From Primula veris (lineage: Eukaryota; Streptophyta; Magnoliopsida; Ericales; Primulaceae): a DNA stretch of 64,000 bases. Below the pieces are notes generated by a model. The model was given only the letters and a program-made list of their open reading frames with translations. It did not search any database and was not told the DNA's origin. Both the position numbers and the translations under genes were made by a program. Below, piece by piece: positions 45,895 to 59,409 of the stretch (its first letter is position 1; each line of letters begins with the position of its first letter). Location: positions 11,315,752 to 11,379,751 of the forward strand of contig OY821742.1 of the NCBI GenBank assembly GCA_963682055.1, in the 5' to 3' direction.

Positions 45895-48800
45895 AGTATG
45901 CATGAATAAAATGATTATCAAAAATTTACTTTTCTGGAAATCTTTTAAAAAATGACAGGCAATTATTAAAGTTGTTTTGAATAATCCTAGCTAACTTTAA
46001 AATTTTCCATCTGGAGACATAATAAGCCCAATTTGGCTAGTTTTCTGAATCTTAATTAAAGTTTTATTGTTTGGAAATTAAGAAAAAATTAAACAGAAGG
46101 GAAGAAAAGGAAGGATGTTTTTTTAACGAGTCTTTCCAAGAAAAGACTCCCAAGTGTTATTTAAGCTTATGAATCATGTTGAAAACTGATTTATGATGGT
46201 TGAAATATTATCAACTTATTAATTATTTTAAGAAAATCTTTTTCTTGAAAATGATTTCTTTACTGCCCTAGCAGGTAAATGTTTTTAAATGTAACCTGTA
46301 TTATCCACATGATATGTTGGTGGGGTTAACAGAAGCTCACATGGTGGGGTGATATATCACAGCAAAAAAATCAAAGACAGTTGGCTCTGTGTGACCCGAC
46401 TCTAAATTTACATTTATTGTAAAAGAATAATGTTTATTTTCCATGGAAAATGATACCCACTGAGAGACATGACTATAATATGTTTAAACATGTTACTGGG
46501 AATTAGATGTGAAGTTGTGAGGAAGTGTTAAGGTGCGGTGTATTTATTTTTCTCACTTTTGTCTTTCTTTTATTAGTTGAGCTATTGGTGTGATATTGTT
46601 TGAAGTGTTTCAAGAAATGTGTAAATATGAATTTGTTATCGTTTGCGGTTAAGTTGGATTAAATTAAGATTTGTCATTGTGATAAAAAAGAAAATTTAAC
46701 TATTGAAATCACTTTGTTTGTAATAATATATAGTCTTACTTTCTTTCTGAACCCACTGAAGTTTGTAGTTATGGTCATACATTTCATATCCATGTAAATA
46801 ACAATTTTACTAATTGCTTGTTAAAACTTGGGAGAATGATTAGTACATAAAAACATATTTAATTTTTAAAACTCCGAATTCTTAAATTTTGTTTAATATT
46901 TGTTACATATAATGTAATATCAAAGTTAAAAACAAATAGTAAAAAGAACTAACATCATGTATCATATGTACTAATTTTTAAAAGTGTTTTAGGGTCTAAA
47001 ATTTTAATAATTAAGTACCATTTACATGTATATTTTCATCATTTTCTCTTAAAACTTCATGATATCTCATGATTTAGTGTTTTATACTAGTCAGAACACC
47101 TTAATTGAGAGTAATTTTCATTTTATCAATAGTTGCATATATCAAATCACTTATTCGCCTATATCTAGTTTTTTTACAGATGATACTAGCTCAAGCCATA
47201 TCCGCTAATTAAGTCAAACTAACAATATCGGAACATTCATGTGTTAACTCAATAATACATGTTACACTCAAAACATCAAGTATAAACATAGCAGTTGGAT
47301 AAATGTGAACAAGAAAGTAAAAGCACAAGTATTTAATTACAGCCAAACCTTATATCACTCCAGCAATATATAAATATTGTTTACAACTTGAAACTACAAA
47401 GACTCAGCATATCAAGCCTAACTTGCTGACATATAGTTCATGTTTGTATCACCATAAACTTAAACAAAATTACTGTAAAATATGTGTTAAAAATGCGAGA
47501 CATGCCGCATTAACTACTATGGCATCAAACCCAAATGTTCCCAACAAAACTGCTTTGCCGGCACTTTTAGCATTTTGTCCACTTTCTTGCCGTTGCACAT
47601 TTCTGTTCAGCAATTAGCCAATTTCTGAACTCCAAATGCAACTTGTTATTCAAGAGTTTTCTTGTCACTTGTCCCACGTCAAACCGCAAGCCCTGACACG
47701 ACACTACAAGTCAAGTTACACGTAGCAATGCCTCACAATTTGCCAAGACGCGATGTTTATGGTCTTGCTAATGCCGCCAGCTTGCCAAAGTCCTTGCTAG
47801 CATAATATTGTACCACATCTAGTTCGACTTGTAATGCTTGGGTCACGTATCCACTCATCGCATGGTGACTGATCTATATGTACCATTCTATGAGTGGGGT
47901 TGTGACACGATATTACTCAAGTTTTAGTACATCTCCTTGTCTTTATTCGGGTACCTCTTGTTAATTCCGAGGTAGTAATCAATCATTCAAATGATACCTG
48001 TATACTTGTTTTCATGCTATATTTTTCATGTCGACTGTTAGAACTTAGAATTAGATTTATTCCTCTTATTATTGCAGATTCATATATAGTTTATATATGG
48101 TATTTGATTTCAATTTGGTCTTGTTTGAATGCAGCTTATAAGCACATAAAAAGGCTCATTTATGTTTGAGAAAAAACGTGGTGCTAATTAAGTTTGAACT
48201 TTCTAACATTTCCCTTCAAAGAACAAAAGTAAAGAAGTGGCAGGTGAAAATAACTAATTTTCTTTGGCCACCTTCGGCTTTGGTGCTTAAGCAACAAGCT
48301 TATTTATCCGAGACTTGATTCCTGATAAGTATAAAAGAGAGTGAATTTAGGTAGTTTGTTGTTTTTCTTCTTATTTCCGGGCTTGATTCCTGATTCAGTA
48401 CCGATCTGTTGTAAAATTTATGATGGTATTGCATGAGTTGTTCAGTGCATCACAAACCTCATACAATCGGTCCTTTCTATTTGAATGTAGGATTATCATC
48501 TTTGTTCTTGAGAATAAGATGTTTTCTTTCTATAGTTTTTTTTTGTCAGTGAATTCTTTTGCTAAGTTGACTCTCGCTTTGTTAGGCTATGTCTTGAGAG
48601 AGTCGGTATCTACAATGATGAATACTTGAATTCTTATTTGTAGGTTTTTAGTCGGTTCATTTGTAGATTCATATTGTTTTTGTGAGGTTGTCTAACCTCA
48701 TTAATTTGGAAAGGCTTGGCAAAACACTGATTTTATACCGTGTACACAATCGAATACTGACGGATCTACATAAGCTATGAAAACCTATGTAGTGAACGTG

Positions 48801-49045
48801 TATAAACAAAATCGCCTTGATGAATAAGTCCGTGAAAACCAATTGAAACATAAGGCCTTCCTAAAGGAACGGGAAATGCTGAATGGATTAACATCCACTC
48901 AGCCGGAACGGATTGATGGTAGCCTTTAGATCATTCATCCAAGGGCCCGGAATGAATCCCGTGGTTTGCGTATAATGTATTTTTCTTCTGTACTATTTTG
49001 ATCTAAAGGTTGGTACACATCCGGAGCATGATCCAACGTACCATG
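45895..49045. other. intergenic, no gene seen
   Basis: Short frames near 47423-47617 and 48420-48629 have no family support. AT-rich throughout, with no clear element ends up to the direct repeat at 49046. Confidence 0.55.
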
Positions 49046-49317
49046 GTAATTCTTTCAGCAAAACTAAACCTTTTTCGCATGTGATGTGACTATATATAAC
49101 TCTATATTACTTTTTTGAACGTTGGAATTATTAACTTGTGATGCGGAAGTTTCACCAGTAGGCTAGGACTTGTTTGGCTGGATCACTTGGTAGTCAGATT
49201 GGACTATTATTCAAGTGGACTCACAACTGCTATGTTTGGCAACACTATTGAATTTCGTACTATTTATCCCATTGGGACATCAAATGATTTCAAAGTGGAG
49301 TATTTCCAATACCAAAA
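49046..49317 (+). repeat. about 270-bp direct repeat, copy 1
   Basis: Near-identical to 54601-54876 in the same orientation, from TTTCAGCAAAACTAAACC through GAGTATTTCCAATACC. Copy 1 abuts the left arm of the Harbinger-like element. Identity is lost abruptly on both sides. Confidence 0.9.
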
Positions 49318-49814
49318 GGCCTCGTTTGGTAGTGGGACTATTAGTCCCGGGACATGAATTCCAATGAGTATTTGAAAAGAAGGTAGTATTAATGTTGGAC
49401 TATGAATGATATTGATAAGTCCGATTGTGTGTTTGTTTGATAGAACTAATGTCTATAATATTTATAGTCCAATGTCACGTTTGTTTGGTTAACTATACTT
49501 CCGTTGTACTAATATGTAATAAATTACTATTCTACCATTTTACCATATTTATTTATGTGTTTGTTTAATAATAAAAAATAGCAATTACATCAAATTAAAC
49601 TCGTTTTCTAAACAAAACACACTTTTATAAAATAAAATTCATTACATCATAAATCATGATCAAACTAACCATCAATCTGAGATAAACAAAATTGGCATAA
49701 GTCATAACAAATGCATTTGATGGTAAAACTTTTTAACCATAAACGATTGGATCCTAGCAAAACATAAAAAAAAAAAAAAAAACTTAAAAAGAGTACAAAC
49801 AACCACATTTTACT

Positions 49815-50995
49815 CTAGTTAAACAATGTCGCCATTAAATAATAAGTATACCCATTCGAGGCGTTCGTCGAGATTCGGCAAGCTAGAAAGTGATCTACCT
49901 TGGCCGCATCTTTGCAAATCAAGTTTCCTGCTTTGAGTCTACTAGTACGGTCAAGTGAAAGGTCCAACAACTCACTGTGAACTTTTTTCCTTGCCTCCGA
50001 GAGATCTTGATCGTAGCCGATGCGTTGTGACATCACATTCATACTACAAACCGTTTGTTCAAAAAAATTACCAAATCGATCCGCAAGTACTGCTAGACCC
50101 TCATTGCGATTTCTTTCGCCTCGACTCCTCTTCCTCCCGCTCCCGCTACTACATCCCATTTGCATAGGAGGTTGCGCATTGGCCGAAAAGTCAGCGGGTG
50201 AATGTGGAGCATATGAACCATCATCTTCTGTTTGTATTTCTTCCTCATTCATAGCATTTAAAGTTTCCTCCGGACCCTCGGCTAATTCTCCAATAGCTCG
50301 ATCTTTACCGAACAAATGACACCAATTGTCGTAATCTGGAAATGACTTGTTACGATAAGCTTTGACACTTTTATCTTTCAGTAAAAAGTGCAAGATTATC
50401 ATTGCAAAGAGTAGAATAAAACTGCCACATAGGGGCAAATGCTATAGTAAATATAGAAAACCCAAAATAAACATATGTCGAAAAATTCAACAAACAAACC
50501 TATAACAATTATGATCAAACAAACAAACAAAACAAATATCAAGTTCATTCACTTTCAACAAACAAGCCCATAACAACTAATGACAGTAGCACAATTTATC
50601 TAATAAAAAATTCTTACCTTTACGTAATTTTTCCATACTTCATCACTTTCAACATTTATCGTTTTATCCGTATCATTCCATCCAAAACCACTTGTTTGCA
50701 ACATACCCAAAACTGCATAGTATTGGCGTTTTCACAACTTCACTTTGGACTCGATACGAGGATTAACGACCAAATCGGTTCCTGGAAATCGTTCTTTAAG
50801 CTTTAGCTCCAATTGCCCGTAAAACCCAGGTTTAAATCCTCCATTTTTTTGACGCCATTGTTGAGTAATAAGTTCCACCATTATTGCCATTAAAAAAATC
50901 CTCCTCAATCTTCTGCCAAACTCGACGAGAAGTGGCGGAGTTGTTTTTCCCCTACCTCGTTTGCTTCCTTGCCGGCTGCCATGAGTGTTCTCCAT
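49815..50995 (-). pseudogene. Myb/SANT-like DNA-binding protein (Harbinger accessory gene), broken
   Basis: The first exon (50995 to about 50618) shows the trihelix-like Myb/SANT fold with FKPGFYGQLELKLKERFPG and TSGFGWNDTDKT. A frameshift lies between RRVWQKIEED and the rest (T-run near 50890), and an in-frame TGA follows ESKVKL. A second exon from about 50374 (KSVKAYRNKSFPDYDNWCHL, FGKDRA) carries the usual block after the DNA-binding domain, then an acidic linker, a basic KRSRGERNRN stretch and a helical C-terminus ending at 49815. In Harbinger elements this protein binds the transposon ends and carries the transposase into the nucleus. The stop and frameshift make it non-functional. Confidence 0.78.
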
Positions 50996-51389
50996 CCCTA
51001 TATTATGTCAAAAAAATATTATATTAGTAAGAAGTTGTAACAATAACAATTTTGAAACAACACAATCGAATTGCGCAGTAACGAGTTTTCATCAGTAATG
51101 TATTATAGCATACCCATTATATTAGTTACATTAGTAACAAGTTGTAACAATATCAAGACTGTAGTAATAAGTTTTCATCAGTAACAAGTTGTAACAATTA
51201 CAAAACTAAAACCACATAAGAAATAAACTATTAAACACCACTTTTTATAATTGAACATGGAGCACAAGCTCAATTTTTAACAAAAAACTCAAAACAAAAT
51301 ACAAGCAACTTTCCAGTTCACCACAAAGAAGCAACACATTCACCGCATGGTTCAAATATACTAACACATACATAGTAATCATAGTCAGA

Positions 51390-52719
51390 TCATTCAAAAA
51401 GTGGTAAGTGTGCTTCTGTTACAAGTTTTCTAATGTCCACCCCGCTAATAGCCAACCAATTGTTATACATATTCGCTGCGAGTTCATCTCTCCAATTCGT
51501 CCATTGATTTGAGGGCTCTATTGTGTCTATTGGATCTCCATCTAGCAATTCTGGCCCTTGTTCATCGAATTCAGCTTCCATGGGATCAATGTTCATTGAC
51601 TTTCTTATATGATTATGCAGCAGGCAACACGCTGTTATAATCCGGACTTGAGTTTTAATTGGATAGAAAGACGGACTACGCAAGATAGACCAACGTAGTT
51701 TCAACAACTCAAAACAGCGCTCAATACAGTTCCTAGCAGCCGAGTGCTTAAGATTAAAAAGCTCTTCCTTAGATCTTGGAAAGCGATCTTCTCTCCATAG
51801 ATTCAAGTGGTACCGTGTCTCCCTATAAGGTGCAAGAAACCCGTTGCCGTTTGTGTAGCCGGCGTCTACAAGAAAGTAGCAACCATTAGGCACTCGCAAC
51901 CCGTTTTCACGTGATACCGCATCTCGCAACACACGGGAGTCGGCAGCCGATCCTTCCCAACCGGATAGTACATATATAAACTGCATATTTTGATTACAAA
52001 CCCCTAATACATTTGTTGCTAGCTGACCTTTTCGATTCCTAAACTTAGGTGCATCCTTTGTACGTACATGGACCCTAACATATGTTCCATCAAGAGCACC
52101 AAGACAGTTTTAGCAATTAAAAACATATAACAGTTTTTAGTTTTTAGCGAGTGTGAGAAACTAGAAATTAATGTTTAGCTTATTAAAAATCAATAACTTT
52201 TTACCTCAAAATATTTACAAACATGATATGTACTATCAGCTGAGACAGGCTCTGGTGTTGCTAGTAGTTCACCTTGAAGTTTTATAACAGCGTGTAAAAC
52301 ATCGTTGAAATGCTTACTAATAGTCTGACCGGACCGTCTAAACTTAAACCCCACGGTACGATTTTTAGTATGATGTGCCAAAATTCTTAAAAATATTGCC
52401 GTTTTCTCTTCCAATGACACGTGCCTAGAATTGGTCAACCCCCCTCATTTTGAAGTCGTATACATAATTGTAAAAAAGTACATCTATCCATACGTAACTG
52501 AGATATGCAATGAGTGTCATTACCTCTTACCAAACGATTGATATGCTCTATTTGCAAGTGGAAAGGATTCGGCTCTCTAGGTACGACATCACTACCATCA
52601 GTACATCCATCGAGTACCGAATGCAAATTGACCATGAAAACAACACAAGAATGAATGACCGTATTTACTATTTGTTGAAAGCCTACATACGCTTCGAATA
52701 GCTGTGCCTTTTTGTCCAT
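51390..52719 (-). pseudogene. PIF/Harbinger (HARBI1-like) DDE transposase, broken
   Basis: The N-terminal part (52719-52435) with RMDRCTFLQLCIRLQNEG continues in another frame from 52438 (SRHVSLEEKTAIFLRILAHH, RRSGQTISKHFNDVL). The shift falls in a C6 run (about 52441-52446 on the plus strand). An intron begins at GAG|GTAAAAAG near 52203. The last exon (about 52115-51390) holds the nuclease core: LGALDGTYVRVH (first D), GWEGSAADSRVL (second D) and ARNCIERCFELLKLRW (E), a complete DDE triad. The acceptor before this exon looks mutated, since no AG sits at the expected border. The protein would cut and join the element at TWA targets. As read it cannot make a full-length product without correction. 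Confidence 0.85.
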
Positions 52720-52959
52720 CTATAAAGAAACAATCAACAACTATTTTGCTACAACATAAAGATGCTAATCAACATGATTTTTTTTTACATATCTTGCATT
52801 ATTAGAGACTCCAAGCAATAACATTTATTGTTTCCAACAGTCCGCTAGCACAAGTATTTAAGGTAAATTCTGATGTGGAAATTGAATTACATCCTTTATA
52901 TTATATGATGGGGATAAATACAGACATTAACAAAAAAGTTTGAAGTAATCAAAACTAAA

Positions 52960-53670
52960 GGGTCTGTTTGGATAAATTCCAAGCAAACAAGCTAGCTTCT
53001 TCAGACCAAACAAAGAGCTAAATCAACTTACAAGTTTTACGTTACTATGCCAACAAATAAATGATATGCAACTTAGAAGGAATAACCAAATTGGACTCAT
53101 TCAGCTAATTTGAATTTTAGATTTTCAACTTAAAGCCCCTAGCTAAAGACCTTTAAACAAAAGAAAAACTTAGGTTTAACCTGCTACAAGTTGATGTCGT
53201 CTTTCAAACTTCCACAATACATTTTCCGACTCCTGAGAGATCTCATTAGTGATAGGACTAAAGACGGAAGAAAATACAAATGTCATACAACTTACGAGTA
53301 ATAAAAAAGCTAGCTTGTTCAAATAAAAGATGTCAGTTTATACAAAGCTAAGATAAAAATGGGTTCTTTTAGCTGAAAAGCTTAGTCAAAGACCTTAAAA
53401 CAAAACAATCTTAGTTATAAGCTGTCAAAACTAATAACGTACAACTTATAAGAAAAAATTGAAAAGAGGCTTGTTTATTCGAAGCTAAGATATATATTAA
53501 AAAAAAGTGATTCATTCCGATTAATAGCTCTAGTTACAGACCTAAGACCTTAAAACCAAAAGGCTTAGTTTTAAGCTGTCGAATCTAAATTCAAACAACT
53601 TATTAGCAAAGAAAAACAAAGAAAGGAAAGCTAGCTTAATTGAAGCTAAGAATTACAGAAAACTCAAAAA
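52960..53670. repeat. degenerate tandem repeat in the Harbinger element
   Basis: Three or more diverged copies of a block containing GACCTTAAAAC, a CTTAGTTTTAAGCTGTC-like stretch and AGCTAGCTT recur near 53150, 53390 and 53545. Spacing is irregular (about 150-240 bp). Confidence 0.55.
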
Positions 53671-54600
53671 GTTTAGAAAAAAGTCTCAATAATTTTATTA
53701 TTCTACTCAAAACATACATTACTAAATACAAATATAAAAAAATATATATAAAAATAGGTAATGAGTGAGCTAACCCTTTTGTTTAAACAAGCTGAAGAAG
53801 ATCACATAACACGTCCCATTTGTTTCCGATCACCTACAAAAGTACCATAAAAAATATATAATTGTATCACTAACAAAAGTTGAAAAATCAACAAAAAAAT
53901 TAAAACTTCAGAAGCCTAATCAGACATAAAAAAAAATATGTTATTATTCAGGATATAAGTTAAAAAAAATTGCCCCCAATTTTTTTGTGAACTAGAAAAG
54001 AGAAAGAATTGATAATAACTACAACAATGAAATAAAATAAGGTAATTAGAAATCAAAACTGTCCTCAATTTTGTAATAAATAAACCAGTAAAAAAGCAAC
54101 AATTTTAAACTTGTTCCTAATTTTATTATCAATTAGAGATGAGTAAAAGATGAAAAAAGGCCGATTATTTATACTTAAAATAGACCATATTCAAAGAATG
54201 AGAAAGAAAAATACCTCAACGCTGTATTTTGTTGGATATATAATGCCCATACTTTTGATATTTATATAGAGAAAAGTTTCAAACGAATTGAAGAGAGATC
54301 TCAAGGTGATTGTGCATATGAATATGAGTTGACATAAAAGGGGCGTGAATTTAATTTTATTGACAAATCTATTGCGATCTGCCGTGGTGGTTGATATGGA
54401 ATGTGTGTATATATGTATGTATTTATCCTCTGTAGTTGGTCTCTTGAGAAAATAAAATAAAAGAGCAGAAAGATGAAGACAGCTGTAAAATAAAGGGTAA
54501 GTTGGTATATTTTCATTGAATGATCGCAGTTGGTATTTGTAATACCACTGTGGGGGTGAGATTCTATATACCTGTAAACTGTATCATTTGTTATCCATTT

Positions 54601-54876
54601 GTAATTATTTCAGCAAAACTAAACCTTTTTCGCATGTGATGTGACTATATATAACTCTATATTACTTTTTTGAACGTTGGGATTATTAACTTGTGATGCG
54701 GAAGTTTCACCAAAAGGCTAGGACTTGTGTTGGCTGGATCACTTGGTAGTCATGATTGGACTATTATTCAAGTGGACTCACAACTGCTATGTTTGGCAAC
54801 ACTATTGAATTTCGGATTATTTATCCTATTGGGACATCAAATGATTTCAAAGTGGAGTATTTCCAATACCATAAGA
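54601..54876 (+). repeat. about 270-bp direct repeat, copy 2
   Basis: Second copy of 49046-49317, same orientation, differing by few substitutions and short indels. It is followed by the inverted right arm of the Harbinger-like element rather than by its left arm. Confidence 0.9.
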
Positions 54877-54993
54877 GCTGGTATTAGGAAATCTTAATTA
54901 AAGGGATTACTCGTCCGACATTCTTTTCAAATGACACTCATAATTCTTATGGATTGTTAATATCAGGAATAGTAATCTTGCCACCAAACGAGC

Positions 54994-57934
54994 AACGCTA
55001 CCACTTTCACCTGCAAACCGTTCATATAACAACATGTGTGAATCAATGAAACATAAAATATTTATTGAAAATCAAAAGGCAACAAATTTACCTTGTCACG
55101 TCATACAAACGGTTGTGGTTTTTGGAAAACAAATGCGATGATTAAAAAAAAAAGAAAGTGAAAACGGCCCAACATGGTTTGAAGTCTTTACACACATACA
55201 TCTTTTGTTTGGAAGCACTTTTTTATACTTCAATTTCCAAATTATAAGTTCGTGTTTTCATATTGGTATTTTCAATTTATAAGTCCACTTTCTATAAATA
55301 GAACAATGTAGTAGGTATTTTAATATATTTGTCATTCTCACATAATTTTACAGAAATATGTGTGAAAAATTAATACGCAAATATGAAAATTAGATGCGAA
55401 AGTATGATAATCATGATTTACCCTTAAATTGCAGCATTTCCGGTAATAGACTTAAAATTGGAACGGATTAAATAATAATTATGAGTACATATATCTCTAT
55501 ACCCATCATGTTATTATTAATAATAGAAAATTTATGTTTACTATATATATTCAATTATCACACCTTTTCGAATGATTATATCGTACTATCATTTTTTTTT
55601 ATCAATACAGTTAACTATATATTGATTTCTTCCAGATTGACATACTTCCGTCGCATCTAAATGGCAAAAAGTGATGTCACGTCACATTTTACGTTATCAT
55701 TAGTGGTATCATGGTCATTTCAGCTCTTTACAAAGTTTATTTCTTGTTTACTATACTACAACATACTAATGTTCTAATTGTTGAAAAAAACAATGTTTTA
55801 ACGTGATAGTTTTCGAAAAATGAGGATAACTGACGATAATTTATTGGGAGTTGTGCCATATTGAAAAATGAAGAGTCATTTTTACAATATATATGCAAAT
55901 ACCACACACACATGTCGGGTGCGATAGCTCGTCGGGCGCGTTTGCAACAAAGATATAACTGTTGCAATTAATATGAATTCATTAATATAGGGCAGAACCC
56001 ATTTCTAAAAATGCAAAACAACATCATATATCATCTCTCTAAAATCCACAATCCGATACGTTGTAATTTGGGATCGAAGCGCAACCAGAAACCAAAGGTG
56101 ATTGGACGAATATCAGTTGAACGCAGACTGTTTAATAGTCGCCTCGTCTATTTCTTTTTTGTCTTTTTTATTCATTTCATTTATGTAATTTAATTTAAGT
56201 ATTTCAATTTTCTGTTCTTAGCTGTAATATTTCAATTCTGCTTACATTTCTGTAATTTATTTAAAGTACTGTTTCAATTGTGTAATTTAATTTTGTAATT
56301 AGAATAGTTTTATTTCAGTTATGTAATTTCATTTAATTACAGAAACAGTCCAACAATTAGTAATTATACTATTCTGTCTGGCAGTTTCTTTTAATTAACA
56401 AACAGTTCAACAGTTTAATTTTATACTATTCTGTCTGATAGTTTCGTTTAATTACAAACCAGTCCAGAAGTTTAATAATTTATATTAATCTGTCTGAAAG
56501 TTTAATTAATCGTATTTACATTCTGCAAGTGTCGGAATATTGTAATAGAATTACATTCCGTTTAATATAAATAAAATTGTTTATTTATTTTTAGTCTTTC
56601 CACTTTTGATAATTGGTTTTACGTATACTAACACCAATACTAATTTAGTATATTAAAGTATCAATTGTTTTTGAATTATGTCAAATAGTTTTAACAGATA
56701 TATAATACAACGGGTCATTTAAAATTAGCTCATGAAGTTAAACGAAAATTGTAATATCAACCATTATATTTTCTTAAAATAAAAACTATTGGAGATCATT
56801 CAATATATTACAGTTTGACAACCACAATTTCAATATTATAATGGATCTAACATGTGGTTTATATTCACGATTAAAATTTTTATCATCTAATTTACTTTAA
56901 GTCACAAAAAATGTATTAAACAAATTTATAGTATGTAAAATTATACAAAATAATCATATGAAATTTTTTCAGATTTATGTCATATATTCAGACATAATTT
57001 TTATATCTCCTTTTTGGCTAATATGTTTAATATTAGTATTGTACATAGCAAAGTATATGCTAGAACTTATTATTATTTTTATTTAGAATTATACATGGGT
57101 AGCTAACTTAAATTAGAAGTTATGTACATTGAAAAAGGTTATAGTTCGCTTGATATATGAACACTTTTATTTCTTTTCTAAAAACAATTGAGTACCAAAT
57201 GAGAAAGTGAATAAAAAATTATTTCTCATAAGCAAATGCCGAACTAAAAGTGTCTATTCGTTGTAGTACTATAAGTTTCCTTTGTAATACGAATTACTTA
57301 GTTTTTATACTTTTTTTTTTGTTTTTTTTTACAATTAAAACTGTTGGATAAAATTAATTATAGTCCAAAACTATGAAGACAATTTACGCTAATATTGAAT
57401 AAGTCTGGACTATTTCTCATATTTTTTTTATAAATGTGGTAGTAGGAGTATTTTGAAGTTTGATGTATGGTCAACATTTCTACGTCCATATTCCAAAATA
57501 TAGTATTGAATATTTGGTACATGGCAAAACATTCATTTTCATAGTCTAGGAAAATAACTCATGCAATGTAGACGTTAGAATATATTGTGGTTATGGAAAA
57601 CAATTCACATAAGTTTTAATCTCCCTATGATTATAACAAATACCATACTAATTGGTAACAATCTAAAAGCTAAATTGTGAGCCAATTCTCCCTGCCAATT
57701 TTAACTAACCTTTCATTCCTAAAATTACTAATACCATTTTCCTTCGAAAATTTTAAAAAAATATAGCCGTTATTACCTTCCAAAAATACATTACCACTCT
57801 ACTAAAACAATTTGAAAAATCTTATATATGATCATTCTTGGATTTCCAAAATGTTTAACCAAAATCTTTCGTACTCAACATTTAGCTTTTAAATATTTTT
57901 CTAAAATCTTTGATAGATTTTTTATAATCCGAGG
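54994..57934. other. intergenic, very AT-rich
   Basis: No gene seen. It includes a degenerate three-copy repeat (56340-56510). The right end is the upstream region of the second LBD gene, without an obvious TATA box. Confidence 0.55.
56340..56510. repeat. three degenerate copies of a 56-59-bp unit
   Basis: TACTATTCTGTCTG at 56367 and 56423 and TATTAATCTGTCTG at 56482, each followed by AGTTT and TTTAATTA wording. Confidence 0.7.
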
Positions 57935-59409
57935 ATGTCTAATTCAACTAGATGTGCTGCATGCAAATCTCTAAGGAGGAGATGCTCTGAAGATTGTGTA
58001 TTGGCACCATATTTTCCAGCTAATGATCCACAAAGATTTTCTTCTGTGCATAAAATATTTGGTGCTAGTAATGTTGCCAAGAATTTAGAGGTGAGAAATG
58101 AGAAATAATATTACATTTTTTACTTAGATGTTATATTTCGTAAGTTTCTAATTAGCCTCAGGATTTTTTGTATATATATTTTGGCAAAAGGTATTTATAA
58201 TCAAAGTGAGAAGACATAAGAAGTGTATCACCGTAAGAGACCAAATAATTAATTAAGTTTCTAGTTAGATGTTATATTTCGTTAAATTTCTGATTAACCT
58301 TAGGATTTTTTTTTTGTATATTTTGGCAAAAGGTGTATTTACAAAACAAATGTGAAGACATAAGAAGTGTATCACCGTAAGAGACCAAACAATATTTAAG
58401 AACACAAACAAATCAAATTAAGGTTGACTGTGAATAAAGATGTAGCTTATCAATTTTAGTGTATTTCAATGGACATTTTAAATAAATACGGCTCTCGTTT
58501 GTTATTTGTTCTGGAAAAACCAAAAAACTTAAAAGATGTGAAAGAATGTGTTTACTCTAAATTGCTAAAATTGTAGCTCAAAGCCTATCTCTTCCTTTCT
58601 TTTTTCCGGCCACATACAGGGATGCACATTTTTTTTTAAGTAACGGGTCTAATTTATTAACAAGATCCCATGATGGTCATTAATACACAAAATCGATGAG
58701 ACAACATAAATAATTCAAAACTCTCAAGTACAATTAAACCATACAGCTGTAAAAAGGGAAAAATTTGCTAATAAAAGCTATATCAATAAAAGTAAGGATG
58801 TCAAGAAAAATGAGCTCAAAAGCTCTTCTTTCTTCTTATACACTAAGGGATGCATATGAATTTAGTTAATTTACTCTTTGTTATAATTATAATTTGCAAT
58901 GTTGCAAAACCAATGTGATAGGATAGCGGTCTGAGAACAAAATAACTTACTCGAAAGAAAAGAAAAGAAGCAAAATAGTAGTAACTTGTTTGCAAAAAGA
59001 ATAGTATACACATTCAGGTTTCACTGAAGTAGACGTTTAACATTTGTACTTCTTTACGCTAAGGATCTACTTAATTTAATTTATGTTCATAATCTTTGCT
59101 TTTGCAATTATTTTTATGTCATTCCTTTATTTTGTATATTTACAGCAACTTCCGGTGAGTACCCGATCCGATGCAGCTGATTGCATATTTTTCGAAGCAA
59201 GTGCACGCATTCAAGACCCGGTTTATGGGTGTACTCGAATGATCTCTCAACTGCAACAACAAATTATACAAACACAATCGGAAATAGAGAGAATAGAAGG
59301 TGAAATAACGGTCCATAAACAACCATCTTGGTTTAGTTCGATTCCGAATGAACTTGAAGAACACAACCAATTTCAGTTTGATGAGCAACTACAATTTGCA
59401 AAATTTTAA
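57935..59409 (+). CDS. LOB-domain (LBD/ASL) transcription factor, LBD23/24-like, two exons
   Basis: Exon 1 is 57935-58090 and exon 2 is 59146-59409, joined in phase 0 (GAG|GTGAGA donor, TTTACAG acceptor), giving 139 residues. The LOB domain has C7-x2-C10-x6-C17-x3-C21 in [16 protein letters not shown], the GAS-type block ([17 protein letters not shown]) and the class I pattern after the intron ([20 protein letters not shown], then [14 protein letters not shown]) with a coiled coil running to about residue 110. The intron falls at the standard LBD position, right after the GAS-type block. The short C-terminus is Glu/Gln/Phe-rich. The compact size and wording resemble Arabidopsis LBD23/LBD24, nuclear factors of poorly known role. 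It belongs to a different branch from the LBD gene at 4155. Confidence 0.9.

Larger units (their letters stand above)
49318..54993 (-). mobile_element. decayed PIF/Harbinger DNA transposon
   Basis: It contains both genes typical of the superfamily, on the minus strand: a DDE transposase (51390-52719) and a Myb/SANT-like protein (49815-50995). The left arm begins GGCCTCGTTTGGTAG. The right arm, inverted, begins GCTCGTTTGGTGG. The two arms stay loosely similar for about 70-85 bp, both reaching ATTTGAAAAGAA. A TWA target duplication is not evident, so the exact ends and the unity of the two arms are uncertain. Copy 2 of the 270-bp direct repeat lies inside the right arm. Confidence 0.7.

Noticed and set aside
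49955..50319. Plus-strand frames opposite the Myb/SANT pseudogene
   Set aside because: Shadows of the minus-strand coding sequence.
54301..54516. 71-codon minus-strand frame near the right end of the Harbinger element
   Set aside because: Hydrophobic low-complexity reading of AT-rich DNA without a start context or homologue that I recognise.
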